Of a stretch of 64,000 nucleotides of DNA, positions 19,388-29,516 are shown piece by piece. The translations under genes were made by a program, and so were the position numbers. Position 1 is the first letter of the stretch; each line of letters opens with the position of its first letter. A model generated the notes under the pieces. It was given only the letters and a program-made list of their open reading frames with translations. It had not been told where the DNA came from and searched no databases. Source of the stretch: Mycolicibacterium gilvum (GTDB taxonomy: Bacteria > Actinomycetota > Actinomycetes > Mycobacteriales > Mycobacteriaceae); NCBI RefSeq assembly GCF_900454025.1, contig NZ_UGQM01000001.1, forward strand, positions 1,302,001 to 1,366,000. The letters are read 5' to 3'.

Positions 19388-20002
19388 GTGAGGCTGCGTA
19401 TTCCGGAAGTGGTCGTGCTGTTCACACTCGGCGGGATCGCCGCGCTGATCGGCGACCACAGCCACGTCGCCACCGGCACCACCGCCTATGACACCGACGC
19501 GGTGCCGTTTATCTGGAGCAGCCCGATCTGGTTCCCGGTGCTCGTCGGCGGTGCCACGGTGATCCTCGCCGAACTGCGGCTGCACTTCCCCGCGCTGCGG
19601 GACGGTGTGAGCGCCCGGCAGGCGGTGGCCGGGGTCGCCGCCGTCGTCGGGCTCTACGTCACGACGGCTCTGGTGCACGACGGGCCGGTGGTTCCGGTGA
19701 CCGCGCTGATCGCGGCCGGGGCGGTCATCGTGTGGTGCGTGCTCGGCGACGGGCCGGCCGCCGTGTGCGGCGCCGTCATCGCCGTAATCGGTCCGGCCGT
19801 CGAGATCGCACTGGTGCACCTCGATGTGTTCGCCTACCACCCGGACGCGGATCAGCTCTTCGGGGTCGGGCCGTTCCTGGTGCCGCTCTACTTCGCGTTC
19901 GGGGTGGTCGCCGCGCTGCTCGGTGAGCTCACGGTCGCGCGGCGGCCGGTCGATGCCCGTCCGGTGTGCGACACGGTCAGCCGCGGGTCAGGTGCCGACT
20001 GA
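19388..20002 (+). CDS. INSIG-like polytopic membrane protein
   Basis: This 204-residue protein has about six hydrophobic helices. Several blocks line up with eukaryotic INSIG proteins. 'VPFIWSSPIWFPVLVGGAT' matches the INSIG 'SSAWWVP..GTA' block. The late 'HPDADQLFGVGPFLVPLYFAFG' matches 'SPDFLYVRSWLPCIFFAGG'. A mycobacterial INSIG homologue of about this size, from M. vanbaalenii, has a published crystal structure. In animals INSIG retains SREBP/SCAP in response to sterols; the bacterial role is unknown, though diacylglycerol-like lipids are plausible ligands. The start is GTG 19388. The 3' end overlaps the convergent acyl-CoA dehydrogenase by 26 bases. Confidence 0.7.
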   Translation: MRLRIPEVVVLFTLGGIAALIGDHSHVATGTTAYDTDAVPFIWSSPIWFPVLVGGATVILAELRLHFPALRDGVSARQAVAGVAAVVGLYVTTALVHDGPVVPVTALIAAGAVIVWCVLGDGPAAVCGAVIAVIGPAVEIALVHLDVFAYHPDADQLFGVGPFLVPLYFAFGVVAALLGELTVARRPVDARPVCDTVSRGSGAD

Positions 20003-21119
20003 TCACCAGCCGCTGAATTTGGTTGGTGCCCTCGAAGATCTGGGTGATCTTCGCCTCGCGCATGTAGCGCTCCACGCGGTAATCGCGGGTGTAGCCGGCA
20101 CCGCCGAGCACCTGGACCGCGTCGGTCGTGACCTTCATCGCCGCGTCGGTGGCGACGAGCTTGGCCACCGACGCATGCCGCGAATACGGCAGGCCCGCAT
20201 CCCGGCGACGCGCAGCGTCGAGGTAGGTCGCGCGCGCCGAATCCACGGCAGCGGCCATGTCGGCCAGCAGGAACGCCAGGCCCTGATGATCGATGATCTT
20301 GCGGCCGAAAGTGGTTCGCTCCTGGCTGTACGCCACGGCCTCGTCGAGGGCGGCCTGTGCCAGCCCGACGGCCACCGCCGCGATCCCGAGGCGGCCGGAA
20401 TCCAGTGCGCTGAAGGCGATCTGCAGCCCCTGGCCCTCGGTGCCGATGCGCCGGTCGGAGTCGAGGTACGCATCGTCGTAGTGGGCGGCCGTGGTCGGTA
20501 CGGCATGCAGGCCCATCTTTTCCTCGGGCTTGCCGAACGTCAGACCCTCGGTGTCCCTGGGCACGAGGAAGCACGAGATCCCCTGCGAGCCTTCGCCGGT
20601 ACGCGCGAACAGGTTGTAGAAGTCGGCGATCCCGCCGTGGGTGATCCACGCCTTCGATCCGGTAATGCGGTATCCGCCGTCGACCTCGGTCGCTCTGCAC
20701 GTCAATGCGGCGGCGTCGGAACCCGCCTGCGGTTCGGACAGGCTGTAGGCGCCGATCGTCGAGCCGCCCAGCATGTCGGGCAGCCAGCGCTGCCGCTGTT
20801 CGTCGCTGCCGAAGCTCATCAACGGATGACACGACAGGCTGTGCACGCTGACCGCGACCGCGACCGCCGCCCAGCGGGCGGCCAGTTCCTCCAGCACCTG
20901 CAGGTAGACCTCGTACGGCTGCCCGCCGCCGCCCCACTCCTCGGGGTACGGCAGGCTCAGCAGTCCCGCTTCGCCCAGGGTCGCGAAGACGCCCTCGGGG
21001 TAGGTCTCGTCCTTCTCGTGTCGATCGACGATCGGGTCGAGCGCCTTGTCGGCGATCTGGCGGACCAGTTCGACCAGATCGCGGGCGTCGTCGGTAGGAA
21101 GGAGACGGTCCACAGGCAT
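19977..21119 (-). CDS. Acyl-CoA dehydrogenase
   Basis: This 380-residue FAD-dependent FadE catalyses alpha,beta-desaturation of acyl-CoA thioesters. Family landmarks are 'YSLSEPQAGSDAAAL' (FAD binding), 'FGRKIIDHQGL', 'VLGGAGYTRDYRVERYMRE', and the catalytic glutamate in 'QIFEGTNQIQR'. It is divergent from a TetR gene with only 44 bases between them, and repeated AGTACT sites lie there, so that regulator is the likely repressor. The exact chain-length specificity cannot be read from sequence. Confidence 0.92.
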   Translation of the reverse strand: MPVDRLLPTDDARDLVELVRQIADKALDPIVDRHEKDETYPEGVFATLGEAGLLSLPYPEEWGGGGQPYEVYLQVLEELAARWAAVAVAVSVHSLSCHPLMSFGSDEQRQRWLPDMLGGSTIGAYSLSEPQAGSDAAALTCRATEVDGGYRITGSKAWITHGGIADFYNLFARTGEGSQGISCFLVPRDTEGLTFGKPEEKMGLHAVPTTAAHYDDAYLDSDRRIGTEGQGLQIAFSALDSGRLGIAAVAVGLAQAALDEAVAYSQERTTFGRKIIDHQGLAFLLADMAAAVDSARATYLDAARRRDAGLPYSRHASVAKLVATDAAMKVTTDAVQVLGGAGYTRDYRVERYMREAKITQIFEGTNQIQRLVISRHLTRG

Positions 21120-21128
21120 ACGAATGAC

Positions 21129-21154
21129 AGTACTACAGGACTTTCGGCAGTACT
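21129..21154. promoter_or_regulatory. Putative TetR operator between fadE and tetR
   Basis: Two self-complementary AGTACT hexamers (21129-21134, 21149-21154) are spaced 20 bases centre to centre in the 44-base divergent gap. The flanks also resemble each other (ACAGTACTAC and GCAGTACTAT). A spacing of about two helical turns fits two regulator dimers. Confidence 0.5.
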
Positions 21155-21163
21155 ATCGATGGT

Positions 21164-21739
21164 GTGACCAGGCCCGCCTTCGCGACCCGCCGCCAGACCG
21201 AGCTGTTCGACGCGCTGGTGACGCTGTTCCTGTCGGAAGGCTTCGCCCACCTCACGCTCGACGAGATCGCCGCGCGACTACGGTGCTCGAAGTCGACCCT
21301 GTACACGCTTGCGGGCAGCAAGGAACAACTCGTCCAGGCGGCGACCGTGCACTTCTTTCGCACCGCGACCGCGACGGTCGAGGCGGACGTCGCCGCGGTC
21401 ACCGGGGCGCGGGAGCGCATCGCGGCCTATCTGGCAGCCGTCGGCGCCGCGCTCGATCCCGCCTCGGACCGGTTCATGGCCGACCTCGACGCGTTCGCAC
21501 CCGCACGTGCCATCTACGAGAAGAACACCCGGATCGCCGCGGGCAGGGTGCAGGAGCTGATCGCCGAAGGTGTTGCGGCAGGCGAATTCCGGGACGTGCA
21601 TGCGGCGTTCGCCGCCGACCTGGTCGCGACGGCGATGGTGCGGATCCAGCAGCGGATCGTCCGCGACAGCACAGGCCTGGACGACGCCGCCGCCTACCGT
21701 GAGCTGGCGGCGATCCTGACCGGGGGCATCCAGGCCTGA
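21164..21739 (+). CDS. TetR-family regulator, divergent from acyl-CoA dehydrogenase
   Basis: This 191-residue protein has the TetR helix-turn-helix 'LTLDEIAARLRCSKSTLYTL' at about residues 28-48 and a helical C-terminal effector domain. It is probably autoregulated and controls the divergent acyl-CoA dehydrogenase through the AGTACT sites in front of it. The ligand may be an acyl-CoA, by context only. The start is GTG 21164; another GTG lies 2 bases earlier out of frame. Confidence 0.85.
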   Translation: MTRPAFATRRQTELFDALVTLFLSEGFAHLTLDEIAARLRCSKSTLYTLAGSKEQLVQAATVHFFRTATATVEADVAAVTGARERIAAYLAAVGAALDPASDRFMADLDAFAPARAIYEKNTRIAAGRVQELIAEGVAAGEFRDVHAAFAADLVATAMVRIQQRIVRDSTGLDDAAAYRELAAILTGGIQA

Positions 21740-21752
21740 GGTGCGCGCGGCG

Positions 21753-22790
<1,038 letters not shown>

Positions 22791-22827
22791 CGGCGTCGCT
22801 GCATTCTGCACTGCCCAGGTATAGCAG

Positions 22828-22839
22828 CCAACCGGTTGG
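22828..22839. promoter_or_regulatory. Palindromic operator CCAACCGGTTGG
   Basis: A perfect 12-base palindrome in the promoter of the F420-type oxidoreductase. Its form is typical of TetR-family operators. The regulator that uses it is not identifiable here. Confidence 0.45.
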
Positions 22840-22871
22840 TTGGGAAGTTGGGGCTGGGGTTTCCAGAAGAG

Positions 22872-23726
22872 CTAGGGCTTCAACAGAGCGACGACTTTGT
22901 TCTCCAGATCGACCGGATCGTCGGCGAACGGGTCCATCACCTCCGCGCGCGGCAGTTCGGCGTCCGCGTCGGCGAAGTCACGGTAGGTCTTGTCGCCGGC
23001 TAGCAGATGCAGCAGATAGCCCGTCATCAGCGCGCGGACGATCTTCTGCGTGCCGCGGTCCGCGCCCGGCAGACCGACGACCTTGGCCAGGGTGCGCCCT
23101 TCGACCAGTCCGCCGGACTTGGTCTTCGACGTGGCGCGCAGTGTCGCCGGCTTCCATGCCCGCGCCAGTTCCACCGCGTTGGACCGCAGGGACATCGGGT
23201 CGCCGGGATCGACGAGGATCAGCCCGGGAACGGTCAGGCCGGCCGCGGGCTGCTCCGCGGCGGGGCTGGAGACCGTCGGATAGGCGGCCACCACCGCTTT
23301 GGGGGCGTGCGGGGCGCTGCTGAGCCCCGCGGCCGCGAACACCGCGGCCGATCCGCCGAAACCGTGGCCGACCACCCCCAGCTTGCCCGGGTGCACGCTG
23401 ATGGCGCCCTCGCCGAGCCGGACCCCGGCGATGATGTCGAGCGTCGTCCCCAGGTCGTAGGCCATGTTCAGCACCGACGGCGCCAGCCCTGTCTCGGTGT
23501 TCGGGGCGGCCGCGACGATCCCCCACGACGCCAGGTGCTCCAGGGTGCCGTCATAGCGGCGGGCCGATGTGATCCAGTCGTGGGCGAACGCCACACCGGG
23601 CAGATTCCTGCCCTCGGCGGGCGTGTAGAGGACGCCGGGCTGACCGGCAAAGGCCAGGTCACCGCGCAAAACCTTGTGGGGTCCGCGCCGGGTCAACGCG
23701 GTAAAGAGCTTCTTCGTGCTGGCCAC
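22872..23726 (-). CDS. Dienelactone hydrolase-like alpha/beta hydrolase
   Basis: This 284-residue alpha/beta hydrolase has a nucleophile elbow Gly-His-Gly-Phe-Gly-Gly ('LGVVGHGFGGSAAVF'), where Gly sits in the usual Ser/Cys position. The ordinary catalytic nucleophile may therefore be missing. 'LPGVAFAHDWITSARRYDGTLEHL' resembles the dienelactone-hydrolase/chlorophyllase group. Chosen start GTG 23726 ('ASTKKLFTALTRR'); GTG 23744 is possible. It is divergent from glmS with a 56-base gap, and a homologue sits beside glmS in other mycobacteria. The true substrate is unknown. Confidence 0.6.
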   Translation of the reverse strand: MASTKKLFTALTRRGPHKVLRGDLAFAGQPGVLYTPAEGRNLPGVAFAHDWITSARRYDGTLEHLASWGIVAAAPNTETGLAPSVLNMAYDLGTTLDIIAGVRLGEGAISVHPGKLGVVGHGFGGSAAVFAAAGLSSAPHAPKAVVAAYPTVSSPAAEQPAAGLTVPGLILVDPGDPMSLRSNAVELARAWKPATLRATSKTKSGGLVEGRTLAKVVGLPGADRGTQKIVRALMTGYLLHLLAGDKTYRDFADADAELPRAEVMDPFADDPVDLENKVVALLKP

Positions 23727-23782
23727 CCGATGACCGTAGCCCAACCGGGTCGGGGGCGTCTTCTGCCGTACCCTGGATGGCT

Positions 23783-25651
23783 ATGTGTGGAATCGTCGGC
23801 TACGTCGGGCAACGCCCTGCCTGCGACATCGTCGTCGACGCGCTTCGCCGCATGGAGTACCGCGGGTACGACTCCTCGGGTGTCGCGCTGGTCGACGGTC
23901 ACGGCGGGCTCACCGTCCGCCGCAAGGCGGGCAGATTGGCCAACCTGGAGGCTGCGCTCGCGGAGGCGGGCGCCGAGAGCCCCGCGGGTGCGACGGGGCT
24001 CGGGCACACCCGGTGGGCCACCCACGGCCGTCCGACCGACCGCAACGCCCACCCCCACCGGGACTCCTCGGGCAAGCTCGCCGTCGTCCACAACGGCATC
24101 ATCGAGAACTTCGCCGCGCTGCGCGCTGAGTTGGAGGCCGTCGGCGTCGAGTTCGCCAGCGACACCGACACCGAGGTCGCGGTGCACCTCGTCGCCCGCG
24201 AATACAACCACGGCGACACCGCGGGTGACTTCCCGGCGTCGGTGTTCGCGGTGCTCCCTCGTCTGGAGGGCCACTTCACGCTGGTCTTCGCCCACGCCGA
24301 CGACCCCGGCACGATCGTCGCCGCGCGCCGCTCGACCCCGCTGGTGCTCGGCGTCGGCGACGGCGAGATGTTCGTCGGCTCGGATGTCGCGGCGTTCATC
24401 GAGCACACCCGCGAGGCCGTCGAGCTGGGCCAGGACCAGGCCGTGGTGGTGACCGCCGACGGCTACCGGGTCACCGATTTTTACGGCAACGACGACGCCG
24501 CCAGCGCGCGGCCGTTTCACATCGACTGGGATCTGTCGGCGGCCGAAAAGGGCGGCTACGAGTACTTCATGCTCAAGGAGATCGCCGAGCAGCCTGCCGC
24601 CGTCTCCGACACGCTGCTCGGGCATTTCGTCGACAACCGGATCGTCCTCGACGAGCAGCGGCTGTCCGACCAGGAGCTCCGCGACATCGACAAGGTCTTC
24701 GTGGTGGCCTGCGGCACGGCCTACCACTCGGGGCTGCTCGCCAAGTACGCGATCGAACACTGGACGCGGCTGCCCGTCGAGGTCGAGCTCGCCAGTGAGT
24801 TCCGCTACCGCGACCCGGTGCTCGACAGCCACACGCTCGTCGTCGCGATCTCGCAGTCCGGCGAGACGGCCGACACGCTGGAGGCCGTCCGGCATGCGAA
24901 GGAACAGAAGGCCAAGGTGCTGGCCATCTGCAACACCAACGGCAGCCAGATTCCGCGGGAGTGCGACGCGGTGCTCTACACCCGCGCCGGGCCGGAGATC
25001 GGTGTCGCGTCGACCAAGACCTTCCTCGCCCAGGTCGCCGCGAATTACCTTGTCGGACTTGCCCTCGCGCAGGCGCGCGGGACCAAGTACCCCGACGAGG
25101 TGGCCCGCGAGTACCACGATCTGGAGGCCATGCCGGACCTGATCTCGCGGGTGCTGGCGTCCTCGGAGCCGGTGGTCGCGCTGGCCAAGCAGTTCGCGAC
25201 GTCGCAGACCGTGCTGTTCCTGGGCCGCCACGTCGGCTATCCGGTGGCGCTCGAAGGTGCGCTCAAGCTCAAGGAGCTCGCCTACATGCACGCCGAGGGT
25301 TTCGCGGCGGGTGAGCTCAAGCACGGTCCGATCGCGCTGATCGAGGACGACCTGCCCGTCATCGTGGTCATGCCGTCACCGAAGAACTCCGCGACGCTGC
25401 ACTCCAAGCTGCTGTCGAACATCCGCGAGATCCAGGCCCGCGGGGCGGTGACCATCGTGATCGCCGAGGAGGGCGACGAGACGGTACGGCCGTATGCGGA
25501 CCACCTCATCGAGATCCCGGCGGTCTCGACGCTGTTCCAGCCGTTGCTGTCGACCATTCCGATGCAGCTGTTCTCGGCCGGTGTGGCGCAGGCGCGCGGC
25601 TATGACGTGGACAAACCCCGCAACCTCGCGAAGTCGGTCACCGTCGAATAG
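23783..25651 (+). CDS. glmS: Glutamine-fructose-6-phosphate aminotransferase
   Basis: GlmS makes glucosamine-6-phosphate from fructose-6-phosphate and glutamine, the first step to UDP-GlcNAc. The 622-residue protein begins MCGIVGYVG. The cysteine after the initiator Met is the glutaminase nucleophile, so ATG 23783 must be the start even though an ATG lies six bases earlier. The glutaminase domain (~1-240; 'HTRWATHG', 'HNGIIEN') is followed by two SIS sugar-isomerase domains ('ISQSGETADTLEA', 'EGALKLKELAYMHAEG') and the C-terminal 'KPRNLAKSVTVE'. No glmS ribozyme fits in the 56-base upstream gap. Confidence 0.97.
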   Translation: MCGIVGYVGQRPACDIVVDALRRMEYRGYDSSGVALVDGHGGLTVRRKAGRLANLEAALAEAGAESPAGATGLGHTRWATHGRPTDRNAHPHRDSSGKLAVVHNGIIENFAALRAELEAVGVEFASDTDTEVAVHLVAREYNHGDTAGDFPASVFAVLPRLEGHFTLVFAHADDPGTIVAARRSTPLVLGVGDGEMFVGSDVAAFIEHTREAVELGQDQAVVVTADGYRVTDFYGNDDAASARPFHIDWDLSAAEKGGYEYFMLKEIAEQPAAVSDTLLGHFVDNRIVLDEQRLSDQELRDIDKVFVVACGTAYHSGLLAKYAIEHWTRLPVEVELASEFRYRDPVLDSHTLVVAISQSGETADTLEAVRHAKEQKAKVLAICNTNGSQIPRECDAVLYTRAGPEIGVASTKTFLAQVAANYLVGLALAQARGTKYPDEVAREYHDLEAMPDLISRVLASSEPVVALAKQFATSQTVLFLGRHVGYPVALEGALKLKELAYMHAEGFAAGELKHGPIALIEDDLPVIVVMPSPKNSATLHSKLLSNIREIQARGAVTIVIAEEGDETVRPYADHLIEIPAVSTLFQPLLSTIPMQLFSAGVAQARGYDVDKPRNLAKSVTVE

Positions 25652-25879
25652 CGCCGGACGGCACCCGGTTCTGGGAGAGATGTGCCGAAATTGATAACAC
25701 TTCGCGTGACACGGCCGATAAACCGGGTAATGAACCGTTGTGCAGCAACGGTCCGAGCCGCCACGGGACAGAAGAGCGTCTTCCGTCGGAATGGCTGTGT
25801 GTGCAGGGCTTCCAACAGAGCGAGCCCGCCGCCTCGCAGGTAATGCGCGTTGCTGCCGTAACAGAGCCGGGGGACGGCG

Positions 25880-26257
25880 ATGATGATGATCTCGACTGAC
25901 CAGACGCGTAGTGGCAAGTTCACGGTGACGCCGCGCCGCGACGGTGACCTGCTGGTCCTACACGTGACCGGTGATTTGGACGTCTTGACGGCGCCCACGC
26001 TGAGCACCCACCTCGACATCGCCCTCGCCGATGCCCCGCCGGTGGTGATCGTCGACATCTCCGACGTGTCGTTCCTGTCGTCCGCCGGCATCGGCCTGCT
26101 CGTCGAGACCCACCGTCTGACCGAGCGCGGCGGCATCTCGCTGCGGGTCGTCGCCGACGGCGCAGCCACCAGTCGCCCGTTGCGCATGATGCGCATCGAC
26201 GAGGTGATCGACCTCTACGCGACGACCGACGAGGCCAAAGCCGGACGCCCGGCCTGA
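25880..26257 (+). CDS. STAS-domain anti-sigma factor antagonist-like protein
   Basis: This ~125-residue STAS-domain protein is of the SpoIIAA type. The phosphorylatable-serine loop is 'DISDVSFLSSAGIGLLVETH', preceded by the typical 'LHVTGDLDVLTAP'. Such proteins bind anti-sigma kinases to release a sigma factor; in mycobacteria the usual client is SigF or a related stress regulator. No anti-sigma kinase or sigma gene is adjacent, so the partner is unknown. The start is one of three consecutive ATGs at 25880, 25883 and 25886, behind GGGGGA. The preceding 228 bases contain no gene and no convincing promoter. Confidence 0.78.
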   Translation: MMMISTDQTRSGKFTVTPRRDGDLLVLHVTGDLDVLTAPTLSTHLDIALADAPPVVIVDISDVSFLSSAGIGLLVETHRLTERGGISLRVVADGAATSRPLRMMRIDEVIDLYATTDEAKAGRPA

Positions 26258-26264
26258 CGGTTCG

Positions 26265-26630
26265 TCAGCTCTTCTGCGACTGCTGATACAGCGCCAGCGC
26301 CCACCCGTCCGCGGTGCGGTGGTACACCGAGGACATGGCGCCGACGAATGGCTCGTCCTGCCCGTCACGCCAGCCCGTGCCGGTGTACACGAGCGCGGCG
26401 GTGTTGTCGTCGATCTCGATCACCCTGACGTCGTCGATCTCGTACCGGGCCCACGGTGGTGATTGGCCCAATGCAGAGACCACGGTCGGCCGGTCCATGA
26501 CCATGCCGTTGGCGAGGACCATGACGGCGTCGTCGGTCATCAGATCGCCGTAGAACGTGTCGCCGGTGCCGTCGCACAAGGACTTCCAGCCGGCGTGTTC
26601 GAGTTCGAGGAGTTCGTCGCGCAGCGCCAT
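26265..26630 (-). CDS. SnoaL/NTF2-like (DUF4440-type) protein
   Basis: This 121-residue protein has the NTF2-like cone fold pattern: an N-terminal helix 'ELLELEHAGWKSLCDGTGD', then strands 'DDAVMVLANG', 'AALVYTGTGWRDGQDEPF' and 'SVYHRTADGWALALYQQS'. This closely follows the DUF4440 group. The function is unknown. It is divergent from the NAD(P)HX repair gene with a 31-base gap, too short for independent promoters without overlap. Confidence 0.65.
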   Translation of the reverse strand: MALRDELLELEHAGWKSLCDGTGDTFYGDLMTDDAVMVLANGMVMDRPTVVSALGQSPPWARYEIDDVRVIEIDDNTAALVYTGTGWRDGQDEPFVGAMSSVYHRTADGWALALYQQSQKS

Positions 26631-26661
26631 AGGTGAGGAGTACCCACGTACCGTGAGTCGA

Positions 26662-28074
26662 ATGCGGTACTTCTACAGCGCCGATGCCATTCGCGACGCC
26701 GAGGCGCCCCTGCTGGCGTCGCTGCCCGACGGTGTGCTGATGCGCCGGGCCGCGTACGGCCTGGCCACCGCGATCGCGGCGGAACTCGGCACCGTGTCGG
26801 GAAAGTCGGTGTGCGCGGTCGTCGGCTCCGGCGACAACGGCGGCGACGCGCTGTGGGCGGCGACGTTTCTGCGCCGGCGGGGTGCTGGCGCGTGTGCAGT
26901 GCTGCTCGACCCTGAACGGGCCCATGAGAAAGGTCTCGCCGCGTTCCGCCGTGCGGGCGGACGTATCGTCGAAACCGTTCCGCCCACAACAGATCTGGTG
27001 ATCGACGGGGTGGTCGGCATCTCGGGCAGCGGTCCACTTCGGCCCCACGCCGCCGAGATTTTCGCCGCCGTCGACGTCGCCGGCATCCCGGTGGTCGCGG
27101 TCGACCTGCCCAGCGGTGTCGACCCGTACACCGGTGCCGCGGACGGCGCACACGTGACGCCGGCGCTGACCGTCACGTTCGGCGGATTCAAACCCGTCCA
27201 CGCGTTCGGTGACTGCGGCCGCCTCGAACTGGTCGACATCGGTCTGGACCTGGCGCCCAGCGACGTCGGCGCCCTCGACGCCGGGGACGTCGCGGCGTGC
27301 TGGCCGGTGCCGGGCCCGGACGACGACAAGTACACCCAGGGTGTCACCGGCGTGATGGCCGGCTCGGCGACCTATCCCGGCGCGGCCATCCTGTGCACCG
27401 GCGCCGCCGTCGCCGCGACTTCCGGAATGGTGCGCTACGCGGGAACCGCTGCGGGAGAGGTCGTTTCGCATTGGCCCGAGGTCATCGCCACATCGACCCC
27501 GGCGAGCGCCGGACGTGTGCAGGCCTGGGTCGTCGGACCGGGCCTCGGCACCGACGAAGTGGCCGCCGCGGCGCTGGTGCACGCGCTGGAGACCGATCTG
27601 CCGGTGATCGTCGACGCGGATGGCCTGACGATCCTGGCGGCGCACCCCGAGATCGTGCAGGGACGGACGGCGCCCACGGTCCTGACCCCGCACGCCGGGG
27701 AGTTCGCACGCCTTGCCGGCTCCTCGCCCGGGGCGGAGCGGGTCGCCGACACCCGTCGGCTGGCCGACCGGTTCGGCGCCACGGTGCTGTTGAAGGGGAA
27801 CGTGACGGTCGTCGCCGAACCCGACGGGCAGGTCTATCTCAATGCCGCGGGGAACTCGTGGGCGGCCACGGCCGGCTCCGGTGACGTGCTGTCGGGCGTG
27901 ATCGGCGCGCTGCTGGCGGCAGGGCTGCCGACGGGACAGGCGGCCGCGGCTGCGGCCTACGTCCACTCCCGTGCCGCCGATCTGTCGGCCCGCGACCCGG
28001 GCCCCGCCGCGGCGCCGACATCGGCGTCGCGCATCCTGGCGCATCTGCGAACGGCGTTGGCTTCGATCCTCTAG
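26662..28074 (+). CDS. Bifunctional NAD(P)HX epimerase / ADP-dependent dehydratase
   Basis: This 470-residue fusion repairs hydrated NAD(P)H. The N-terminal YjeF-N epimerase covers ~1-215 ('VVGSGDNGGDALWAATFL', 'DGVVGISGSGPLR'). The C-terminal ribokinase-fold dehydratase covers ~225-465 ('WVVGPGLGTDEVA', 'VIVDADGLTIL', 'LTPHAGEFARL', 'AATAGSGDVLSGVIGALLA'). Both metal/nucleotide motifs look intact. ATG 26662 begins the conserved 'MRYFYSADAIRDAEAPLL'. Nine bases separate it from gadB. It corresponds by position to Rv3433c. Confidence 0.9.
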   Translation: MRYFYSADAIRDAEAPLLASLPDGVLMRRAAYGLATAIAAELGTVSGKSVCAVVGSGDNGGDALWAATFLRRRGAGACAVLLDPERAHEKGLAAFRRAGGRIVETVPPTTDLVIDGVVGISGSGPLRPHAAEIFAAVDVAGIPVVAVDLPSGVDPYTGAADGAHVTPALTVTFGGFKPVHAFGDCGRLELVDIGLDLAPSDVGALDAGDVAACWPVPGPDDDKYTQGVTGVMAGSATYPGAAILCTGAAVAATSGMVRYAGTAAGEVVSHWPEVIATSTPASAGRVQAWVVGPGLGTDEVAAAALVHALETDLPVIVDADGLTILAAHPEIVQGRTAPTVLTPHAGEFARLAGSSPGAERVADTRRLADRFGATVLLKGNVTVVAEPDGQVYLNAAGNSWAATAGSGDVLSGVIGALLAAGLPTGQAAAAAAYVHSRAADLSARDPGPAAAPTSASRILAHLRTALASIL

Positions 28075-28083
28075 AAAGGACGC

Positions 28084-29490
28084 ATGCCCAATGTTTCGCG
28101 TCACTCGTCGCTGGCCCCGGCCTACACCGGCCGAATGTCCATGTCGCCCGTCCCGGCGCTGCGCCTGCCCGACGAGTCGATGGAACCCGAGCAGGCATAC
28201 CGATTCATCCATGACGAGTTGATGCTCGACGGCAGCTCGCGGCTGAACCTCGCGACGTTCGTGACGACGTGGATGGACCCCGAGGCCGGGCAGCTGATGT
28301 CGGAGACGTTCGACAAGAACATGATCGACAAGGACGAGTATCCGGTCACCGCCGCGATCGAGCAGAGATGCGTGTGCATGGTGGCCGACCTGTTCCACGC
28401 CGAGAACCTGCGCGACGACGATCCGTCCACGGCGATCGGGGTGTCGACCGTCGGCTCCAGCGAGGCCGTGATGCTCGCGGGCCTGGCGATGAAGTGGCGT
28501 TGGCGCGACAAGTTCGCCGGCAAGGACGGCGACGGCTGGAAGGGACGCACGCCGAACCTGGTGATGGGGTCGAACGTGCAGGTGGTGTGGGAGAAGTTCT
28601 GCCGCTACTTCGATGTCGAGGCGCGCTACCTGCCGATGGAGAAGGGCCGGTACGTCATCACCCCGGAGCAGGTGCTCGACGCCGTCGACGAGGACACCAT
28701 CGGCGTCGTCGCGATCCTGGGAACGACGTTCACCGGCGAACTGGAACCGGTGGCCGAGATCTGCGCGGCGCTCGACGATCTCGCCGCCGGCGGCGGGTGT
28801 GACGTCCCGGTGCACGTCGACGCGGCCAGCGGCGGGTTCGTGGTGCCGTTCCTGAACCCTCTGCTCGTGTGGGACTTCCGGCTGCCGAGGGTGGTGTCGA
28901 TCAACGTCAGTGGCCACAAGTACGGCCTGACCTATCCCGGCATCGGGTTCGTGGTCTGGCGCAATGCCGAGCATCTGCCCGAGGACCTGGTGTTCCGGGT
29001 GAACTACCTGGGCGGCGACATGCCGACCTTCACGCTGAACTTCTCCCGGCCCGGCAACCAGGTCGTCGGCCAGTACTACAACTTCCTGCGTCTGGGGCGC
29101 GATGGCTACACCCAGGTGATGCATGCGCTGGCGGACACCGCGCAGTGGCTGGCCCGTGAGCTGGAGGGGATGACCGGTTCCGATCACAAGCCGGTGTTCG
29201 AGGTGATCACCGACGGGTCGGCCATCCCGGTCGTGGCGTTCCGGCTGACCGAGGGTGCGAAGTTCACCGTGTTCGACATCTCGGCGCTGCTTCGCGGCTA
29301 CGGGTGGCAGGTGCCGGCCTACACGATGCCCGAGGACGCCACCGACATCGCGGTGCTGCGGATCGTGGTGCGTGAGGGGTTCTCGGCGAACCTGGCCCGC
29401 GCGCTACGCGACGACCTGCGCGAGGTGCTGGGCAAACTCGACAAGGTGGGCATCGGTGGCTTCTCCGACGAGGAGCATTTCGCCCACTGA
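28084..29490 (+). CDS. gadB: Glutamate decarboxylase
   Basis: This 468-residue PLP-dependent decarboxylase would convert glutamate to GABA, consuming a proton. The PLP lysine is Lys279 in '[12 protein letters not shown]', and the aldimine-stacking region is '[16 protein letters not shown]'. The sequence around '[19 protein letters not shown]' is typical of GadB. AAAGGA precedes the ATG. It may help with acid tolerance or carbon/nitrogen balance. It is co-oriented with and close behind the NAD(P)HX gene. Confidence 0.93.
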   Translation: MPNVSRHSSLAPAYTGRMSMSPVPALRLPDESMEPEQAYRFIHDELMLDGSSRLNLATFVTTWMDPEAGQLMSETFDKNMIDKDEYPVTAAIEQRCVCMVADLFHAENLRDDDPSTAIGVSTVGSSEAVMLAGLAMKWRWRDKFAGKDGDGWKGRTPNLVMGSNVQVVWEKFCRYFDVEARYLPMEKGRYVITPEQVLDAVDEDTIGVVAILGTTFTGELEPVAEICAALDDLAAGGGCDVPVHVDAASGGFVVPFLNPLLVWDFRLPRVVSINVSGHKYGLTYPGIGFVVWRNAEHLPEDLVFRVNYLGGDMPTFTLNFSRPGNQVVGQYYNFLRLGRDGYTQVMHALADTAQWLARELEGMTGSDHKPVFEVITDGSAIPVVAFRLTEGAKFTVFDISALLRGYGWQVPAYTMPEDATDIAVLRIVVREGFSANLARALRDDLREVLGKLDKVGIGGFSDEEHFAH

Positions 29491-29516
29491 ACCGGCGCCT
29501 GGGACAATCGGGGGCG

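Noticed and set aside
23727..23782. Possible glmS ribozyme or riboswitch ahead of glmS
   Set aside because: The divergent gap is only 56 bases, too short for the known ribozyme fold, and no matching core is visible.
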